From BOG-933 sp037132135 (GTDB taxonomy: Bacteria > Pseudomonadota > Alphaproteobacteria > Azospirillales > Azospirillaceae), in assembly GCA_037132135.1 (NCBI GenBank), contig JBAXPR010000004.1, positions 13,151-77,150 of the forward strand: a stretch of 64,000 nt of DNA, in the 5' to 3' direction. The translations under genes and the position numbers were made by a program. Below, one piece after another: positions 42,448 to 52,147 of the stretch (position 1 is the stretch's first letter; every line of letters begins with the position of its first letter). A model generated the notes under the pieces. It was given only the letters and a program-made list of their open reading frames with translations. It searched no databases and was not told the DNA's origin.

Positions 42448-45400
42448 TCAGCCGGCAATGAGCCGGTTCATCATCTCAAACAATTCGTCGGTATCGATCG
42501 GCTTGGAAAGATAGTCGTTGGCGCCGGCCTCCAGACATTTGTCGCGATCGCCCCTCATGGCCTTGGCCGTGACCGCGATGATCGGCAGCGCCGCCCAGCG
42601 CGCCTCCTTGCGGATTTCCCGCATCGTCTGGCAGCCATCCATCCCCGGCATCATGATGTCCATCACCACCAGTTCGATCGCCGGGTTGTTGTCGAGCTGA
42701 ACCAGCGCCTTGCGCCCGTCCTGGGCCAGCAGCACCCGCAGGCCCCGCGCCCGCAGCACCTTCGAGAGCGCGAAAGAGTTGCGCATGTCGTCATCAACCA
42801 CCAGCACGGTGCGACCGGCCAGCGCCTTCAAGGCAGCGCTCGCGACCATCGGCGGCGGTGGCGGCCGCTGCCCCAGCGGCAGGGTGGCGCTGACGGCGTG
42901 AAGAAACAGCCGGACCTCGTTGAGCAAGCGCTCCTCGGAGCGGCCGCTCTTGACGATGATGGTGTCGGTGAAGGCGCGGAGCGCCGAGGCTTCCTCCCGG
43001 GTCAGGTCGCGATCGCTGAGAATGATCACCGGCGGCAGCCCCTCGGCCCGCATGCGCGCAAGCGACTCCAGCAGTGCCGGGCCGCCGCCGGGCAGATCGA
43101 TGTCGATCACAAGACAGTCGGCCGCGGCCGAGCGCAGGCAGGCTGCCACCGCCTCGCCGCTGGCGGCTTGGGCAATCTGGACTCCGTCGGCGCCGACCAA
43201 CCCGGCCAGCGCCGCTCTGACCCCGGCATCGGCGTCGGCGATCACCAGCCGCCGCGGCGGTGTGCCGCCACCGGCCCTGACCATCCGCGCCAGAGCTTCC
43301 TCGATCTGAGGTGCGCTTACCGGTTTGGTCAGCGCACCGACCGCACCCATCTGCCGCGCCCGGGCATCGGTATCGGCGCCCGAAACGACATGAACCGGAA
43401 TCTCGCGGGTGTCGGCCTGGGCGTGCAGCCGCTCCATCACGCCCCAGCCGTCGAGCCCGGGCAACCCGACATCGAGCACGATCCCCAGCGGGTGGAAGCG
43501 TGACGCCAGCAGCACCGCACTTTCGCCATCGCCGGCAACCAGACACTTGAAGCCCTTTTCCCGGACGATGCCGGCGACGACGCGGGCAAAGCTGCGGTCG
43601 TCCTCGACCACCAGCATCACCCGGTCGCCGCCCCGGATCGTCTCGCGGTCGTCGGGCACGAACGGCGGCGGCAACACCGCCGGAGCATCCTCCGGGGGGA
43701 CCGGCGCCGCGACCGGCGGCAGGCTCTCGGTGGCATCGATCAGCGGCGGCGCCACCGGCACCACCAGGGTGAAGGAACTGCCCCGCCCCTCCTCGCTGTG
43801 GACGAAGATGTCGCCACCGAGCAGGCGCGCCAGCTTCCGCGCGATCGAGAGCCCGAGCCCGGTGCCGCTGTAGCGGCGGTTGCTGGCGCCGTCGCCCTGC
43901 TCGAAGGCCAGAAAGATGCGGTCGATCAGGCTTTCGGAGATGCCGATGCCGGTATCGACCACCGAGAACGCGACGACGTCGCCCTTGATTCCGACCGGAT
44001 TGGGCACCGAGCCGGCCTGATGGCGGCAGAAGGTCACGGTGACGCCGCCTCGCTCGGTGAACTTGATCGCATTGCCGACCAGATTGTTGAGAATTTGCTC
44101 GATCTTGCCCCCGTCGGTGCGAACGATCTCGGGCAGATCGGGCGCCAGCACCACCTTGTAATCGAGGCCCTTGACCCGGGCCATGCCCTTGAAGCGGCGA
44201 CTGACGGTATCGGCGATCCCGGGCAGCGCGACATCCTCCGCCACCACCCGCATCTTCCCCGACTCGACCTTGGCAATGTCGAGAATGTCGTTGATCAGGC
44301 TAAGCAACTGGGTGCCGCTGTCGCGGATGATTTCGGCGCTCTCGACCTGATCGGCGTTGAGATTGCCCTCCTGGTTGCCGACCAGCGACTTGGCAAGAAT
44401 CAGCAGGCTGTTAAGCGGAGTCCGCAGTTCGTGGGACATGTTGGCCAGGAATTCAGACTTATAGCGACTGGCCAGAGTCAGCTCGACCGCCCGCTGCTCG
44501 GCCTCAGCCTGCGAGCGGCGGAGCGCGGCGGCCTGATCTTCGAGAATCCGGTTCTTTTCCGCCATCTGGTCGTTGACCACCCGCAGTTGCTCCTGCTGGA
44601 CCCGCAACTCCTCCTCCGAGGCCTGAAGCTCGGCGGTCTGGGCTTCCAGCTCCTCGGTCTGGACCCGGAGCTGGGCGTTGGCTTCCTCAAGGTCGGCCGC
44701 CTGCCGGTTGAGACGCTCCTCGGACTCGGTGAGGCTGGCCGCCTGCTGACGGGTCTGGCGCAGCAACTGCCGGGTCTTGAGGTTGCGTTCCATGATCTCG
44801 AGGTTGAGCGCCACCACCGGGGCCACCTCCTCCAGCAACTCGCGCTGGAGAGGCGTCAGGGAACCGAGGGCGCCAATCTCGATCAGCGCCAGCGTGACCT
44901 CGCGCGAAACGACCGGCAGCAGCGCCAGGGTCCTCGGTCTGGTGGCCCCGAGCCCCGAGCGGATGCGGAAATAATCTTCAGGGACCTCATCGACCAGCAG
45001 GCTCTGGCGGGTTACCACGCACTGCCCGCACAGCCCGAGGCCGGCGGTGAAGGCGTGGTCATCGGCTAGGTCATCATCGCAGCCATAACGGCCGGCGAGC
45101 ACGAAGCGCCCGCTGTCCTCGGCCCGGATCGAGAACAGGCCAATGCCGCCGCCGAGCAGCGGCACCAGCCGCCCCAGCAGAACGGTACCGAAGGCCTCGC
45201 GGTTTTCCGCCACCTGCAAGGCGAGGGAGATTTCGGCGACGTGGCTCTTGAGCCAGCGCTGATCCTCCAGCCGCTGCGCCGACTCCTTGAAGACCTGAAG
45301 CGCCCTGGCCATGCCGCCGAGTTCGTTGCGGCGCTCAAGAAAGGGAATTGCGAGGGCCAGGCGGCCCTCCGCCAGAAGCGTCATGCGGTCGCGCAGGACC

Positions 45401-46059
45401 GCGAGCGAGTTGGTGATGCCGCGGGTGATCAGCAGCGAGGTCAGCAACCCGATCAGCGTCAGCGCCGCCAGCAGCGCCAACAGGTCGGCCCGCGCCCGCT
45501 CGACCTGCTGCAGCGCGCTCTGGGAAAGCACGGTCGCCTTGGTTCGGGCAAAGTCGATGATGTCACCGATTTCGCGGTCGAAACCGGCCTCAAGCCCGGA
45601 GACCCGGCTGTCATGAAGGGCGTGGGCCTCGGCGGTCTTGCCGGCTTTGATCAGGGCGACGATATCGTCGAACGTCCGCCCCCAGCCCTCCAGTGCGCCG
45701 TAGACCTCCAGGACATCGCCCGACTTGCCGAGAAACTGGCTCTCGATCACCCGCATCTTGAGCCCCAGCCCCGCCCGCAGCACCGCGACCTCGCGGACAA
45801 TCGCATCGACCCGCGCCGGGCTGTCGGCGAAGAAGAGATTGTTGATCGCGCTGTCGAGCCGCCAGACCCCGACCTTGACCTCGAGGGCGGCGTTGCTGAC
45901 CGCGAGCGGGTGCTCATAAACCGTCTGGGTAATATCGTAAATTGCGCCGATGCGCTGGAGAGCGGTGACGCCGAGAATCCAGGTCAACAGAATGACCACG
46001 GCAAAGCCCGCAACCAGTCGGACCCGCAGCGATAAATCTTTAATAAAATTTGTGTGCAT
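42448..46059 (-). CDS. Membrane hybrid sensor histidine kinase with three receiver domains
   Basis: A 1203-aa protein. Order: TM helix 13-33, periplasmic four-helix sensor of the CHASE3/4HB type, TM helix about 192-212, HAMP, GAF-like domain (about 275-420), coiled coil (425-530), HisKA with H543 in MSHELRTPLN, HATPase, then three receivers. The first (VMLVVEDDRS) and third (VLVVDDDMRN, MMPGMDG) have complete acidic sites, and the middle one (IADADAG) also keeps LVIDIDLPGG. AGGGA precedes the ATG at 46059. Together with CheR and CheB it resembles alternative, non-flagellar signalling clusters. Confidence 0.92.
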   Translation of the reverse strand: MHTNFIKDLSLRVRLVAGFAVVILLTWILGVTALQRIGAIYDITQTVYEHPLAVSNAALEVKVGVWRLDSAINNLFFADSPARVDAIVREVAVLRAGLGLKMRVIESQFLGKSGDVLEVYGALEGWGRTFDDIVALIKAGKTAEAHALHDSRVSGLEAGFDREIGDIIDFARTKATVLSQSALQQVERARADLLALLAALTLIGLLTSLLITRGITNSLAVLRDRMTLLAEGRLALAIPFLERRNELGGMARALQVFKESAQRLEDQRWLKSHVAEISLALQVAENREAFGTVLLGRLVPLLGGGIGLFSIRAEDSGRFVLAGRYGCDDDLADDHAFTAGLGLCGQCVVTRQSLLVDEVPEDYFRIRSGLGATRPRTLALLPVVSREVTLALIEIGALGSLTPLQRELLEEVAPVVALNLEIMERNLKTRQLLRQTRQQAASLTESEERLNRQAADLEEANAQLRVQTEELEAQTAELQASEEELRVQQEQLRVVNDQMAEKNRILEDQAAALRRSQAEAEQRAVELTLASRYKSEFLANMSHELRTPLNSLLILAKSLVGNQEGNLNADQVESAEIIRDSGTQLLSLINDILDIAKVESGKMRVVAEDVALPGIADTVSRRFKGMARVKGLDYKVVLAPDLPEIVRTDGGKIEQILNNLVGNAIKFTERGGVTVTFCRHQAGSVPNPVGIKGDVVAFSVVDTGIGISESLIDRIFLAFEQGDGASNRRYSGTGLGLSIARKLARLLGGDIFVHSEEGRGSSFTLVVPVAPPLIDATESLPPVAAPVPPEDAPAVLPPPFVPDDRETIRGGDRVMLVVEDDRSFARVVAGIVREKGFKCLVAGDGESAVLLASRFHPLGIVLDVGLPGLDGWGVMERLHAQADTREIPVHVVSGADTDARARQMGAVGALTKPVSAPQIEEALARMVRAGGGTPPRRLVIADADAGVRAALAGLVGADGVQIAQAASGEAVAACLRSAAADCLVIDIDLPGGGPALLESLARMRAEGLPPVIILSDRDLTREEASALRAFTDTIIVKSGRSEERLLNEVRLFLHAVSATLPLGQRPPPPPMVASAALKALAGRTVLVVDDDMRNSFALSKVLRARGLRVLLAQDGRKALVQLDNNPAIELVVMDIMMPGMDGCQTMREIRKEARWAALPIIAVTAKAMRGDRDKCLEAGANDYLSKPIDTDELFEMMNRLIAG

Positions 46060-46274
46060 CGGCGTCCCTGTACGGCTTCCGCGAAACCGGGCCATCACCG
46101 GAGCTATAGTATGAAAAAGTTTACGAGGTGACAACGCCCCCCTGCCCGAAGCCGGTGGCGGGCTGGAAAGTCGTGCCGGCGCAGGGCAGAGTCCCCGCAG
46201 CACGGTAGCGACCCCGGAGAATTTGTGCGATAACCCCTGGCCTTTTTCGCCAACCCGAGATCGTGGACAGAACG

Positions 46275-47879
46275 ATGGCCGACGCAGCCTTCTCTCTCTT
46301 TCCGTTGGGTTCCGACACCACTCCCTATCGGAAACTCACCGATCAGTATGTGTCCGTCGACAGCTTCGCCGGCCAGGAGATTCTCCGGGTCGATCTGGAG
46401 GCGTTGCGCCTGCTGGCCGAAACCGCCTTTGCCGACATCAACCACTTCTCCCGGCCGGGCCACCTCCAGCAGCTCCGGACCATTCTCGAAGATCCGGAGG
46501 CCTCGCCCAACGACCGTTTCGTCGCCTTCGACCTTTTGAAGAACGCCAACATCGCGGCCGGCGGCATCCTGCCGATGTGCCAGGACACCGGCACCGCGAT
46601 CATCATGGGCAAGAAGGGCCGGCGGGTCTGGACCGAGGGTGGCGACGAGGGGGCGCTGGCCGAGGGCGCCTCCAGCGCCTATCTCAAGCGCAATCTGCGT
46701 TACAGCCAGCTCGCGCCGCTTTCGATGTTCGAGGAAAGGAACACCCGGACCAATCTTCCGGCCCAGATCGATCTTTATGCCGAGGGCGAGGACTATTACA
46801 AGTTCATGTTCATGGCCAAGGGCGGCGGCTCGGCCAACAAGACGTTCCTTTATCAGGAAACTCCCTCCCTGCTTACTCGGGACCGCCTGCTCGACTTCCT
46901 CAAGGCCAAGGTCCATTACCTCGGCACCGCGGCCTGTCCACCCTACCATCTGGCGATCGTGATCGGCGGCACCAGTGCCGAACTCAACCTCAAGACGGTC
47001 AAGCTGGCCTCGGCCCGCTATCTCGATGGCCTGCCGACCCAGGGTTCCGAGTCGGGCCACGCCTACCGCGATCTCGAATTCGAAGCCCTGATCCTCAAGA
47101 TGACCCAGGAGTTGGGCATCGGCGCCCAGTTCGGCGGCAAGTATTTCTGCCATGACGTGCGGGTGATCCGCCTGCCCCGCCATGGCGCCTCGCTGCCGAT
47201 CGGCATCGGCGTCTCCTGCTCGGCCGACCGGCAGGCGCTGGGCAAGATCAGCCGCGAGGGCGTGTTCCTCGAAGCCCTCGAAACCAATCCCGCCCGCTTC
47301 CTGCCCGAGATCAATCCCGAAAAGCTGGCCGGCGCGGTGGTCAAGATCGACCTCACCCGGCCGATGGCCGAAATCCGCGCCGAGTTGAGCCGGCATCCGA
47401 TCAAGACCCGGCTGTCGCTGACCGGCCCGGTGATCGTCGCCCGCGACCTTGCCCATGCCAAGCTGCGCGAACGGCTCGATGCCGGCCAGGGCCTGCCCGA
47501 TTACTTCAAGAACCATCCGATCTACTACGCCGGTCCGGCCAAGACCCCGCCGGGCTACGCCTCGGGCTCGTTCGGCCCGACCACCGCCGGCCGCATGGAC
47601 AGCTTCGTCGACCAGTTCCAGGCGGCGGGCGGTTCGCTGGTGATGCTGGCCAAGGGCAACCGGAGTCCGGTGGTGCGCGAGGCCTGCCAGAGGCATGGCG
47701 GCTTCTACCTCGGTTCGATCGGTGGTCCCGCCGCCCGCCTGGCTCAAGACTGCATCAAGAAGGTCGAGTGCCTGGAATATCCCGAACTCGGCATGGAGGC
47801 GATCTGGCGGATCGAGGTCGTCGACTTCCCGGCCTTCATCGTCGTCGACGATAAGGGCAACGATTTCTTCCACCACTAA
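46275..47879 (+). CDS. Fumarate hydratase, class I (iron-sulphur)
   Basis: Reversible hydration of fumarate to malate in the TCA cycle. A 534-aa two-domain class I enzyme; the 4Fe-4S ligands are expected at the cysteines in LPMCQDTGTAII, GTAACPPYH and IGVSCSADRQA, and the C-terminal domain has GPVIVARDLAHAKLRERLDA and YYAGPAKTPPG. The ATG at 46275 is preferred over a GTG four codons upstream. A strong terminator follows. Class I enzymes are oxygen-sensitive, which fits the redox-sensing genes nearby. Confidence 0.95.
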   Translation: MADAAFSLFPLGSDTTPYRKLTDQYVSVDSFAGQEILRVDLEALRLLAETAFADINHFSRPGHLQQLRTILEDPEASPNDRFVAFDLLKNANIAAGGILPMCQDTGTAIIMGKKGRRVWTEGGDEGALAEGASSAYLKRNLRYSQLAPLSMFEERNTRTNLPAQIDLYAEGEDYYKFMFMAKGGGSANKTFLYQETPSLLTRDRLLDFLKAKVHYLGTAACPPYHLAIVIGGTSAELNLKTVKLASARYLDGLPTQGSESGHAYRDLEFEALILKMTQELGIGAQFGGKYFCHDVRVIRLPRHGASLPIGIGVSCSADRQALGKISREGVFLEALETNPARFLPEINPEKLAGAVVKIDLTRPMAEIRAELSRHPIKTRLSLTGPVIVARDLAHAKLRERLDAGQGLPDYFKNHPIYYAGPAKTPPGYASGSFGPTTAGRMDSFVDQFQAAGGSLVMLAKGNRSPVVREACQRHGGFYLGSIGGPAARLAQDCIKKVECLEYPELGMEAIWRIEVVDFPAFIVVDDKGNDFFHH

Positions 47880-47899
47880 AACGCGATTTTGCCCTTGCG

Positions 47900-47946
47900 A
47901 AGCCCGGCCAGAGCCCCTAAGCCTATGGCCGGGCTTTGAATTTTTA
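47900..47946 (+). terminator. Rho-independent terminator after fumarase
   Basis: AAGCCCGGCCA (47900-47910) and TGGCCGGGCTT (47926-47936) form a perfect 11-bp stem with a 15-nt loop, followed by TGAATTTTT. Confidence 0.85.
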
Positions 47947-47958
47947 GCGGGGACTGCC

Positions 47959-48747
47959 ATGATCGATCTCGGACCGTTCGATCACTATCTGCTGGCGGTT
48001 CTCGGTCTGGTCGGTACCGTCGCCGCGGCGGCGGTTATGGTCTGGTTGGCCCATCACTCCCGCCATGCCGAATGGCTGCACACCTACCGCGGTGTGGCGC
48101 CAAACTTTCTGTCGGTGGTTGGCGTGCTGTTCGCGCTCAATCTGGTGTTCCTGGCCAACGACACTTGGCACGCCCACGATCACGCCCTCGATGCCGTCTA
48201 CAAGGAGGCCGGGGCCTTACGCAGCATCGTCGCCCTTGCCAATCAACTGCCGGCGCCTGTGCGGGACCGGGTCGCGTCCAGTGTCCGCAGCTATGCGCGC
48301 TACGCGGTTGAGGCCGAATGGCCATTACTGGCCGAGCGGCGCAGCAGCGCCGAGGCCGCGGCCGAACTCGATCGCCTGCTCGGGCTGCTGGCCAGCCCCG
48401 AGGTCGGCAAGACCCTTGATTCCAGCGTTCACTCGCTGATCCTGCAGCAGGCGGTACAGGTGCGCACGATGCGGGATTTGCGCGTCGCCCTCAGCCAGAC
48501 CCATGTAAACCCCCTGAAATGGCTGGGCATGGCCTTTCTCGGCCTGCTGATGATGGTTTCGATCGTGATGGTCCATGTCGACCAGGCCAAAGCCGAACTG
48601 CTGGCCGTGCTGCTGTTCGCCGCCGCCGCCGGACCGACTGCCGCGATCGTGCTGGTCCAGGGCAATCCCTTCCAACAGCCGACCGCGGTGACCGCGGCCC
48701 CGATCGCCGCCATGGCCATGCCGCTGCCCCCGGTCATGAGCCGGTAA
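47959..48747 (+). CDS. DUF4239-like membrane protein
   Basis: A 262-aa protein with two N-terminal hydrophobic helices (YLLAVLGLVGTVAAAAVMVW and FLSVVGVLFALNLVFLAN), a helical soluble part (about 75-175) and two C-terminal helices (LGMAFLGLLMMVSIVMV and AELLAVLLFAAAAGPTAAIV). This 2+2 topology with a central helical region fits DUF4239/bestrophin-like proteins. The function is unknown; bestrophin-type proteins are ion channels, but that link is weak here. The ATG at 47959 is 12 nt after GCGGGGA. Confidence 0.7.
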   Translation: MIDLGPFDHYLLAVLGLVGTVAAAAVMVWLAHHSRHAEWLHTYRGVAPNFLSVVGVLFALNLVFLANDTWHAHDHALDAVYKEAGALRSIVALANQLPAPVRDRVASSVRSYARYAVEAEWPLLAERRSSAEAAAELDRLLGLLASPEVGKTLDSSVHSLILQQAVQVRTMRDLRVALSQTHVNPLKWLGMAFLGLLMMVSIVMVHVDQAKAELLAVLLFAAAAGPTAAIVLVQGNPFQQPTAVTAAPIAAMAMPLPPVMSR

Positions 48748-48885
48748 AGTGGTCAGATCGCTGCGGCAATTCGCCTCTAATTTTGGCAGAATCGGCCGCG
48801 GAATCTGCGTTAGGGTACCTCAGATGAGACGCGGGCGGTCGGCAGGGGTGGCCCGCGGCGGAGTGGTAGCGCCTGGGTGTCCGTT

Positions 48886-49344
48886 ATGCGTTTTGAATGG
48901 ACCAGCGATCTGGAAACCGGGGTCGACGTAATTGACGACGACCACAAGTTAATCATCGACTTGTATAATAGGATTTATTACTATTATAATAACGAATCAG
49001 ACATTCTCTTGCTTGAGCGGGCCATTTCCGACTTCCGGTTTTTATTTTCTCTTCATTTTCTCAAGGAAGAGAACTTCATGATTGAAATTGGCTATCCCGA
49101 TTTCGAATCCCATGCCCGGGAACATGAAGCCATGGTCAGGCTCCTCAACAAGTTCACCGGGAACGCCCGGGACAAGGAGGAATCTTGCCACAAGATTGCG
49201 TTTCTGGTCCTGCAATGGTTGACCTCGCACCTGGAAGGCGCCGACCGCCGCCTCGCCGCGTTCACCCGGCAACCGCCGCCGCTCGGAGAGGGCGAAGCGT
49301 TGGTCGGCCATCGGTTTTCCGGCCGGGTGAGCGTCGACCGCTGA
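48886..49344 (+). CDS. Bacteriohemerythrin
   Basis: A di-iron O2-binding protein. All seven ligands are visible with canonical spacing: H20 (DDDHK), H57 and E61 (LHFLKEE), H76 and H80 (HAREH), H115 and D120 (HLEGAD). About 30 residues extend past the fold. The ATG at 48886 is preferred to a GTG three codons upstream. The stretch 48930-49060 is strikingly AT-rich, with codons such as TTA and TAT that are rare in the neighbours, including a YYYYNN run. Oxygen delivery, storage or sensing is the likely role. Confidence 0.92.
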   Translation: MRFEWTSDLETGVDVIDDDHKLIIDLYNRIYYYYNNESDILLLERAISDFRFLFSLHFLKEENFMIEIGYPDFESHAREHEAMVRLLNKFTGNARDKEESCHKIAFLVLQWLTSHLEGADRRLAAFTRQPPPLGEGEALVGHRFSGRVSVDR

Positions 49345-49471
49345 TCTCTCCCTTGCGCCGGACCCTGACATCGATCTCAGGCCCGGGCCGTTAACAACCT
49401 TGCAGAGCCCGTGGCTGGTTTGCGAGTATGGCGCCAGAGGTCAAAAGACTTCGGCTTGGATCGGCTGAATC

Positions 49472-50971
49472 ATGGAAGAACTCTTGGATGTCCTCATTAT
49501 AGAGGACAGTGAGGCGGACTATCATCTGATTGAGCGCCACCTGAAGAAAAATGGGCTGGCGGTCGCCTGCCGCCGTGTCTCTGATCTTGAAGAACTCGCG
49601 GCCGCCCTGGCGGACCGCCCCTGGGCCCTGATCCTCGCCGACTACAACCTTCCCCAGCTCCGCTTCGAAGATGGACTGGCGCTGATCCGGGCCAAGCGAC
49701 CGGACCTGCCGATCATTCTGATTTCGGGCAGTGTCGGCGAGGAAAAAGCGGTGGAGTTGCTGAAGCTCGGGGTCTGGGACTTCGTGCTCAAGGCCAATTT
49801 GACCCGGCTGGTGCCGGCGATCACCCGCAACCTCCGCGAGGCTGCCGAGCATCAGGCCCGGCGCCTGACCGAACGGGCGTTGCGGGAAAGCGAGGAGCGG
49901 CTGCGCCAGACCCTCGGCGCCGCTGAAGTGGTGGCCTGGGAACTCAACCTCGCCACCGGGGAGATTCGCGAGTCCGGGCCGGTCGGCCTGCTCTTCGGCC
50001 GCACCGGGACCTTTCACCACCTCAACAACGAGGCCTTCATCGCCAGCGTCCATCCCGAAGACCGCGAGCGCCTGGCTTTGAGCCACACCAGGCCGGGGAT
50101 TGCCACCGACACCTTCACTGATGAATTCCGGATCATTCATCCCGACGGCTCGGTTCACTGGCTGATGTCCAATGGCAGCGTGGTGCGCGACGATGCCGGG
50201 CAGCCGTCACGCGTGCTCGGCATCGCCCGCGACATCACCCGGCGCAAGCTGGCCGAGGAGGCGGCGCTCCGGGCCAACTCGGCGCTGCTGCGCGCCTCGC
50301 GCCTCAGCGTGCTCGGCCAGGTGGCCACCACCATCGCCCACGAGGTCAACCAGCCGGTCGGAGCGGCCAAGAACTACCTCCAGGTCGCGCGCTGCCGCGT
50401 GACGGATCCGGCGCTGCTGGAGATTCTCGACAAGGTCGACGCCCAGCTGACCCGGACCGCCGCCACGGTGCGCAAGGTCCGGGAGTTTGCTGCCCATCGG
50501 GCGCTTGAGCTGCGGCCGGAGACGGTGCGCTCGCTGGTCGACGAAGCCTGCGCCCTCGGCCTGCTCGACGCCGGCCCCCGCGCGGTGACGGTCTCCCTGT
50601 CGATCCCCGACACCCTGCCCAAAGTGGTGGTCGACCGGGTGCAGATTCAGCAGGTCCTGATCAATCTGGTGCGCAACGCCGTCGAGGCCCTGGAAGGTAT
50701 GGCGTGCCGGCATATCCATATTTCCGCGGCCCTGGCGGCGGCGACAATTGAAATTGCCGTCGCCGACACCGGCCCGGGCCTCGCGGAGGCAGTGCGGCCC
50801 CGGCTGTTTACCGCCTTCACCACCACCAAGCCCAATGGCACCGGCCTCGGGCTGTCGACCTCGCGCTCGATCGCCGAAGCCCACGGCGGCCGCCTCGTCG
50901 CCGAAGACCGGCCGGGCGGCGGCACCGTGGTCCGGCTGGTGCTTCCCCATGAGGAGTCCGTCCATGGCTGA
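49472..50971 (+). CDS. Receiver-PAS sensor histidine kinase, FixL-like
   Basis: A 499-aa cytosolic protein. The N-terminal receiver has VLIIEDSEADYHL and LILADYNLPQL; a PAS domain follows (about 145-265, ending RVLGIARDITRRKLAEEAAL); the kinase core has H290 in IAHEVNQPVGAAKNYL, the subtype of FixL and DctB, and ATPase motifs DTGPGLAEAV and GTGLGLSTSRSIAEAHGG. No heme-binding FixL-type histidine can be assigned. Its stop overlaps the start of the FixJ-like gene by 8 bp, so they form a two-component pair. Confidence 0.92.
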   Translation: MEELLDVLIIEDSEADYHLIERHLKKNGLAVACRRVSDLEELAAALADRPWALILADYNLPQLRFEDGLALIRAKRPDLPIILISGSVGEEKAVELLKLGVWDFVLKANLTRLVPAITRNLREAAEHQARRLTERALRESEERLRQTLGAAEVVAWELNLATGEIRESGPVGLLFGRTGTFHHLNNEAFIASVHPEDRERLALSHTRPGIATDTFTDEFRIIHPDGSVHWLMSNGSVVRDDAGQPSRVLGIARDITRRKLAEEAALRANSALLRASRLSVLGQVATTIAHEVNQPVGAAKNYLQVARCRVTDPALLEILDKVDAQLTRTAATVRKVREFAAHRALELRPETVRSLVDEACALGLLDAGPRAVTVSLSIPDTLPKVVVDRVQIQQVLINLVRNAVEALEGMACRHIHISAALAAATIEIAVADTGPGLAEAVRPRLFTAFTTTKPNGTGLGLSTSRSIAEAHGGRLVAEDRPGGGTVVRLVLPHEESVHG

Positions 50972-51611
50972 GCGGGTGGTTCACATCGTCGACGACGACG
51001 CGCCGTTTCGCGACTCGCTGCGGCTGATGCTGGCCGGGCAGGGTTATGACGTCCTCGAGTTTTCCGGCGGCCGCGTGTTTGCCGACACCGTCGGCGACGC
51101 CCCCGACGGCTGCGCCCTGGTCGACGTCAACATGCCCGACCTCAACGGGCTGGCCCTGCAGGAGTTGCTGAACAGCCGCAGCATTGCGATGCCGGTGATC
51201 ATCATGACCGGCGTCGCCGACGTGCCCACCGCGGTGCGGGCGATGAAGGCCGGGGCAGTGGATTTCATCGAGAAGCCGTTCGAACTCGCCACCGTGCTGG
51301 ACGCGATCGAAACCGCGCTCAGCCGCGCCCTGCCGCCCGCCCCCCCGGACGATCCGCTGGTGGCGGCATTCCGGAGCCGCCTGCCCGACCTCACCCCGCG
51401 CGAGCGGGAAATCCTCGAAGCGGTGGTCGCCGGTTCACCGACCAAGGTCATCGCCTACGACCTCGACATCAGCCCGCGCACCGTCCACGTCCACCGGGCA
51501 CGGATCGGCGACAAGCTGGGAGTCACCGGCCTGTCCAATCTGGTCCGGCTCGCCCTGGCCGCCGGGGTAACCGCCCGCACCGCCGTTCGTCGGGCTAATC
51601 GGCTGCCATAG
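50964..51611 (+). CDS. FixJ-like response regulator
   Basis: A 215-aa regulator. The receiver has VHIVDDDAPFRDSL, phosphoacceptor D54 in ALVDVNMPDLNG and lysine in DFIEKPFELAT. The C-terminal LuxR-type HTH has LTPREREILEAVVAGSPTKV and DISPRTVHVHRARI, as in FixJ. It is coupled to the upstream kinase by overlap. The target genes are unknown; nitrogen fixation or microaerobic genes are controlled by such pairs elsewhere. Confidence 0.92.
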   Translation: MAERVVHIVDDDAPFRDSLRLMLAGQGYDVLEFSGGRVFADTVGDAPDGCALVDVNMPDLNGLALQELLNSRSIAMPVIIMTGVADVPTAVRAMKAGAVDFIEKPFELATVLDAIETALSRALPPAPPDDPLVAAFRSRLPDLTPREREILEAVVAGSPTKVIAYDLDISPRTVHVHRARIGDKLGVTGLSNLVRLALAAGVTARTAVRRANRLP

Positions 51612-51735
51612 TCATTTGTGCGTACACAGTATTGCCAATGTCCGCCCACGCGGAATGCGGCCACAGTTGCCTGCGATCGGGCGCATGCGACCATCGGCAG
51701 GAGACGCCGGCGGCCGTTACCCGCCGGGGGCAGCC

Positions 51736-52110
51736 ATGGCACGCATTCTCGTCATCGATGATGATCTCTTCGTAAGACGGGCGATCGCGTACCTGCTCCA
51801 GGCCCTCGGACATGAGACCGCAGAGGCGGAAAACGGCCGCGAGGGAGTGCAGATGCAACGGAGCCAGCGCTACGACATGGTGATCACCGATATGACAATG
51901 CCGGTCCAGGACGGTCTGGTCACGATCCAGATGCTGAAACGGGAATTTGACAGCCTGCCCATCATCGCGATGTCGGACGGGACGCCGATTCACGCAGAGG
52001 TCCGGCGCTCCGAGGCCAGCCTCGCCGGCGCCCGGGTGATCCTGAACAAGCCGTTCACCACCGAAGACCTCGTGCGGGCGATGGTGAGATGCCAGGACGT
52101 CCAAGACTGA
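51736..52110 (+). CDS. Single-domain response regulator
   Basis: A 124-aa stand-alone receiver: ILVIDDDLFVRRAI, phosphoacceptor D52 in MVITDMTMPVQDG, and lysine in ILNKPFTTEDL. It has no output domain, so it acts by protein contact as CheY or a phosphorelay carrier does. The ATG at 51736 starts the family N-terminus; the frame upstream is not protein-like. It lies downstream of the FixL/FixJ-like pair on the same strand. Confidence 0.88.
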   Translation: MARILVIDDDLFVRRAIAYLLQALGHETAEAENGREGVQMQRSQRYDMVITDMTMPVQDGLVTIQMLKREFDSLPIIAMSDGTPIHAEVRRSEASLAGARVILNKPFTTEDLVRAMVRCQDVQD

Positions 52111-52147
52111 GCGCCGCCGGCACAGCCGCTGAGAGGAGGGCTCCGCC

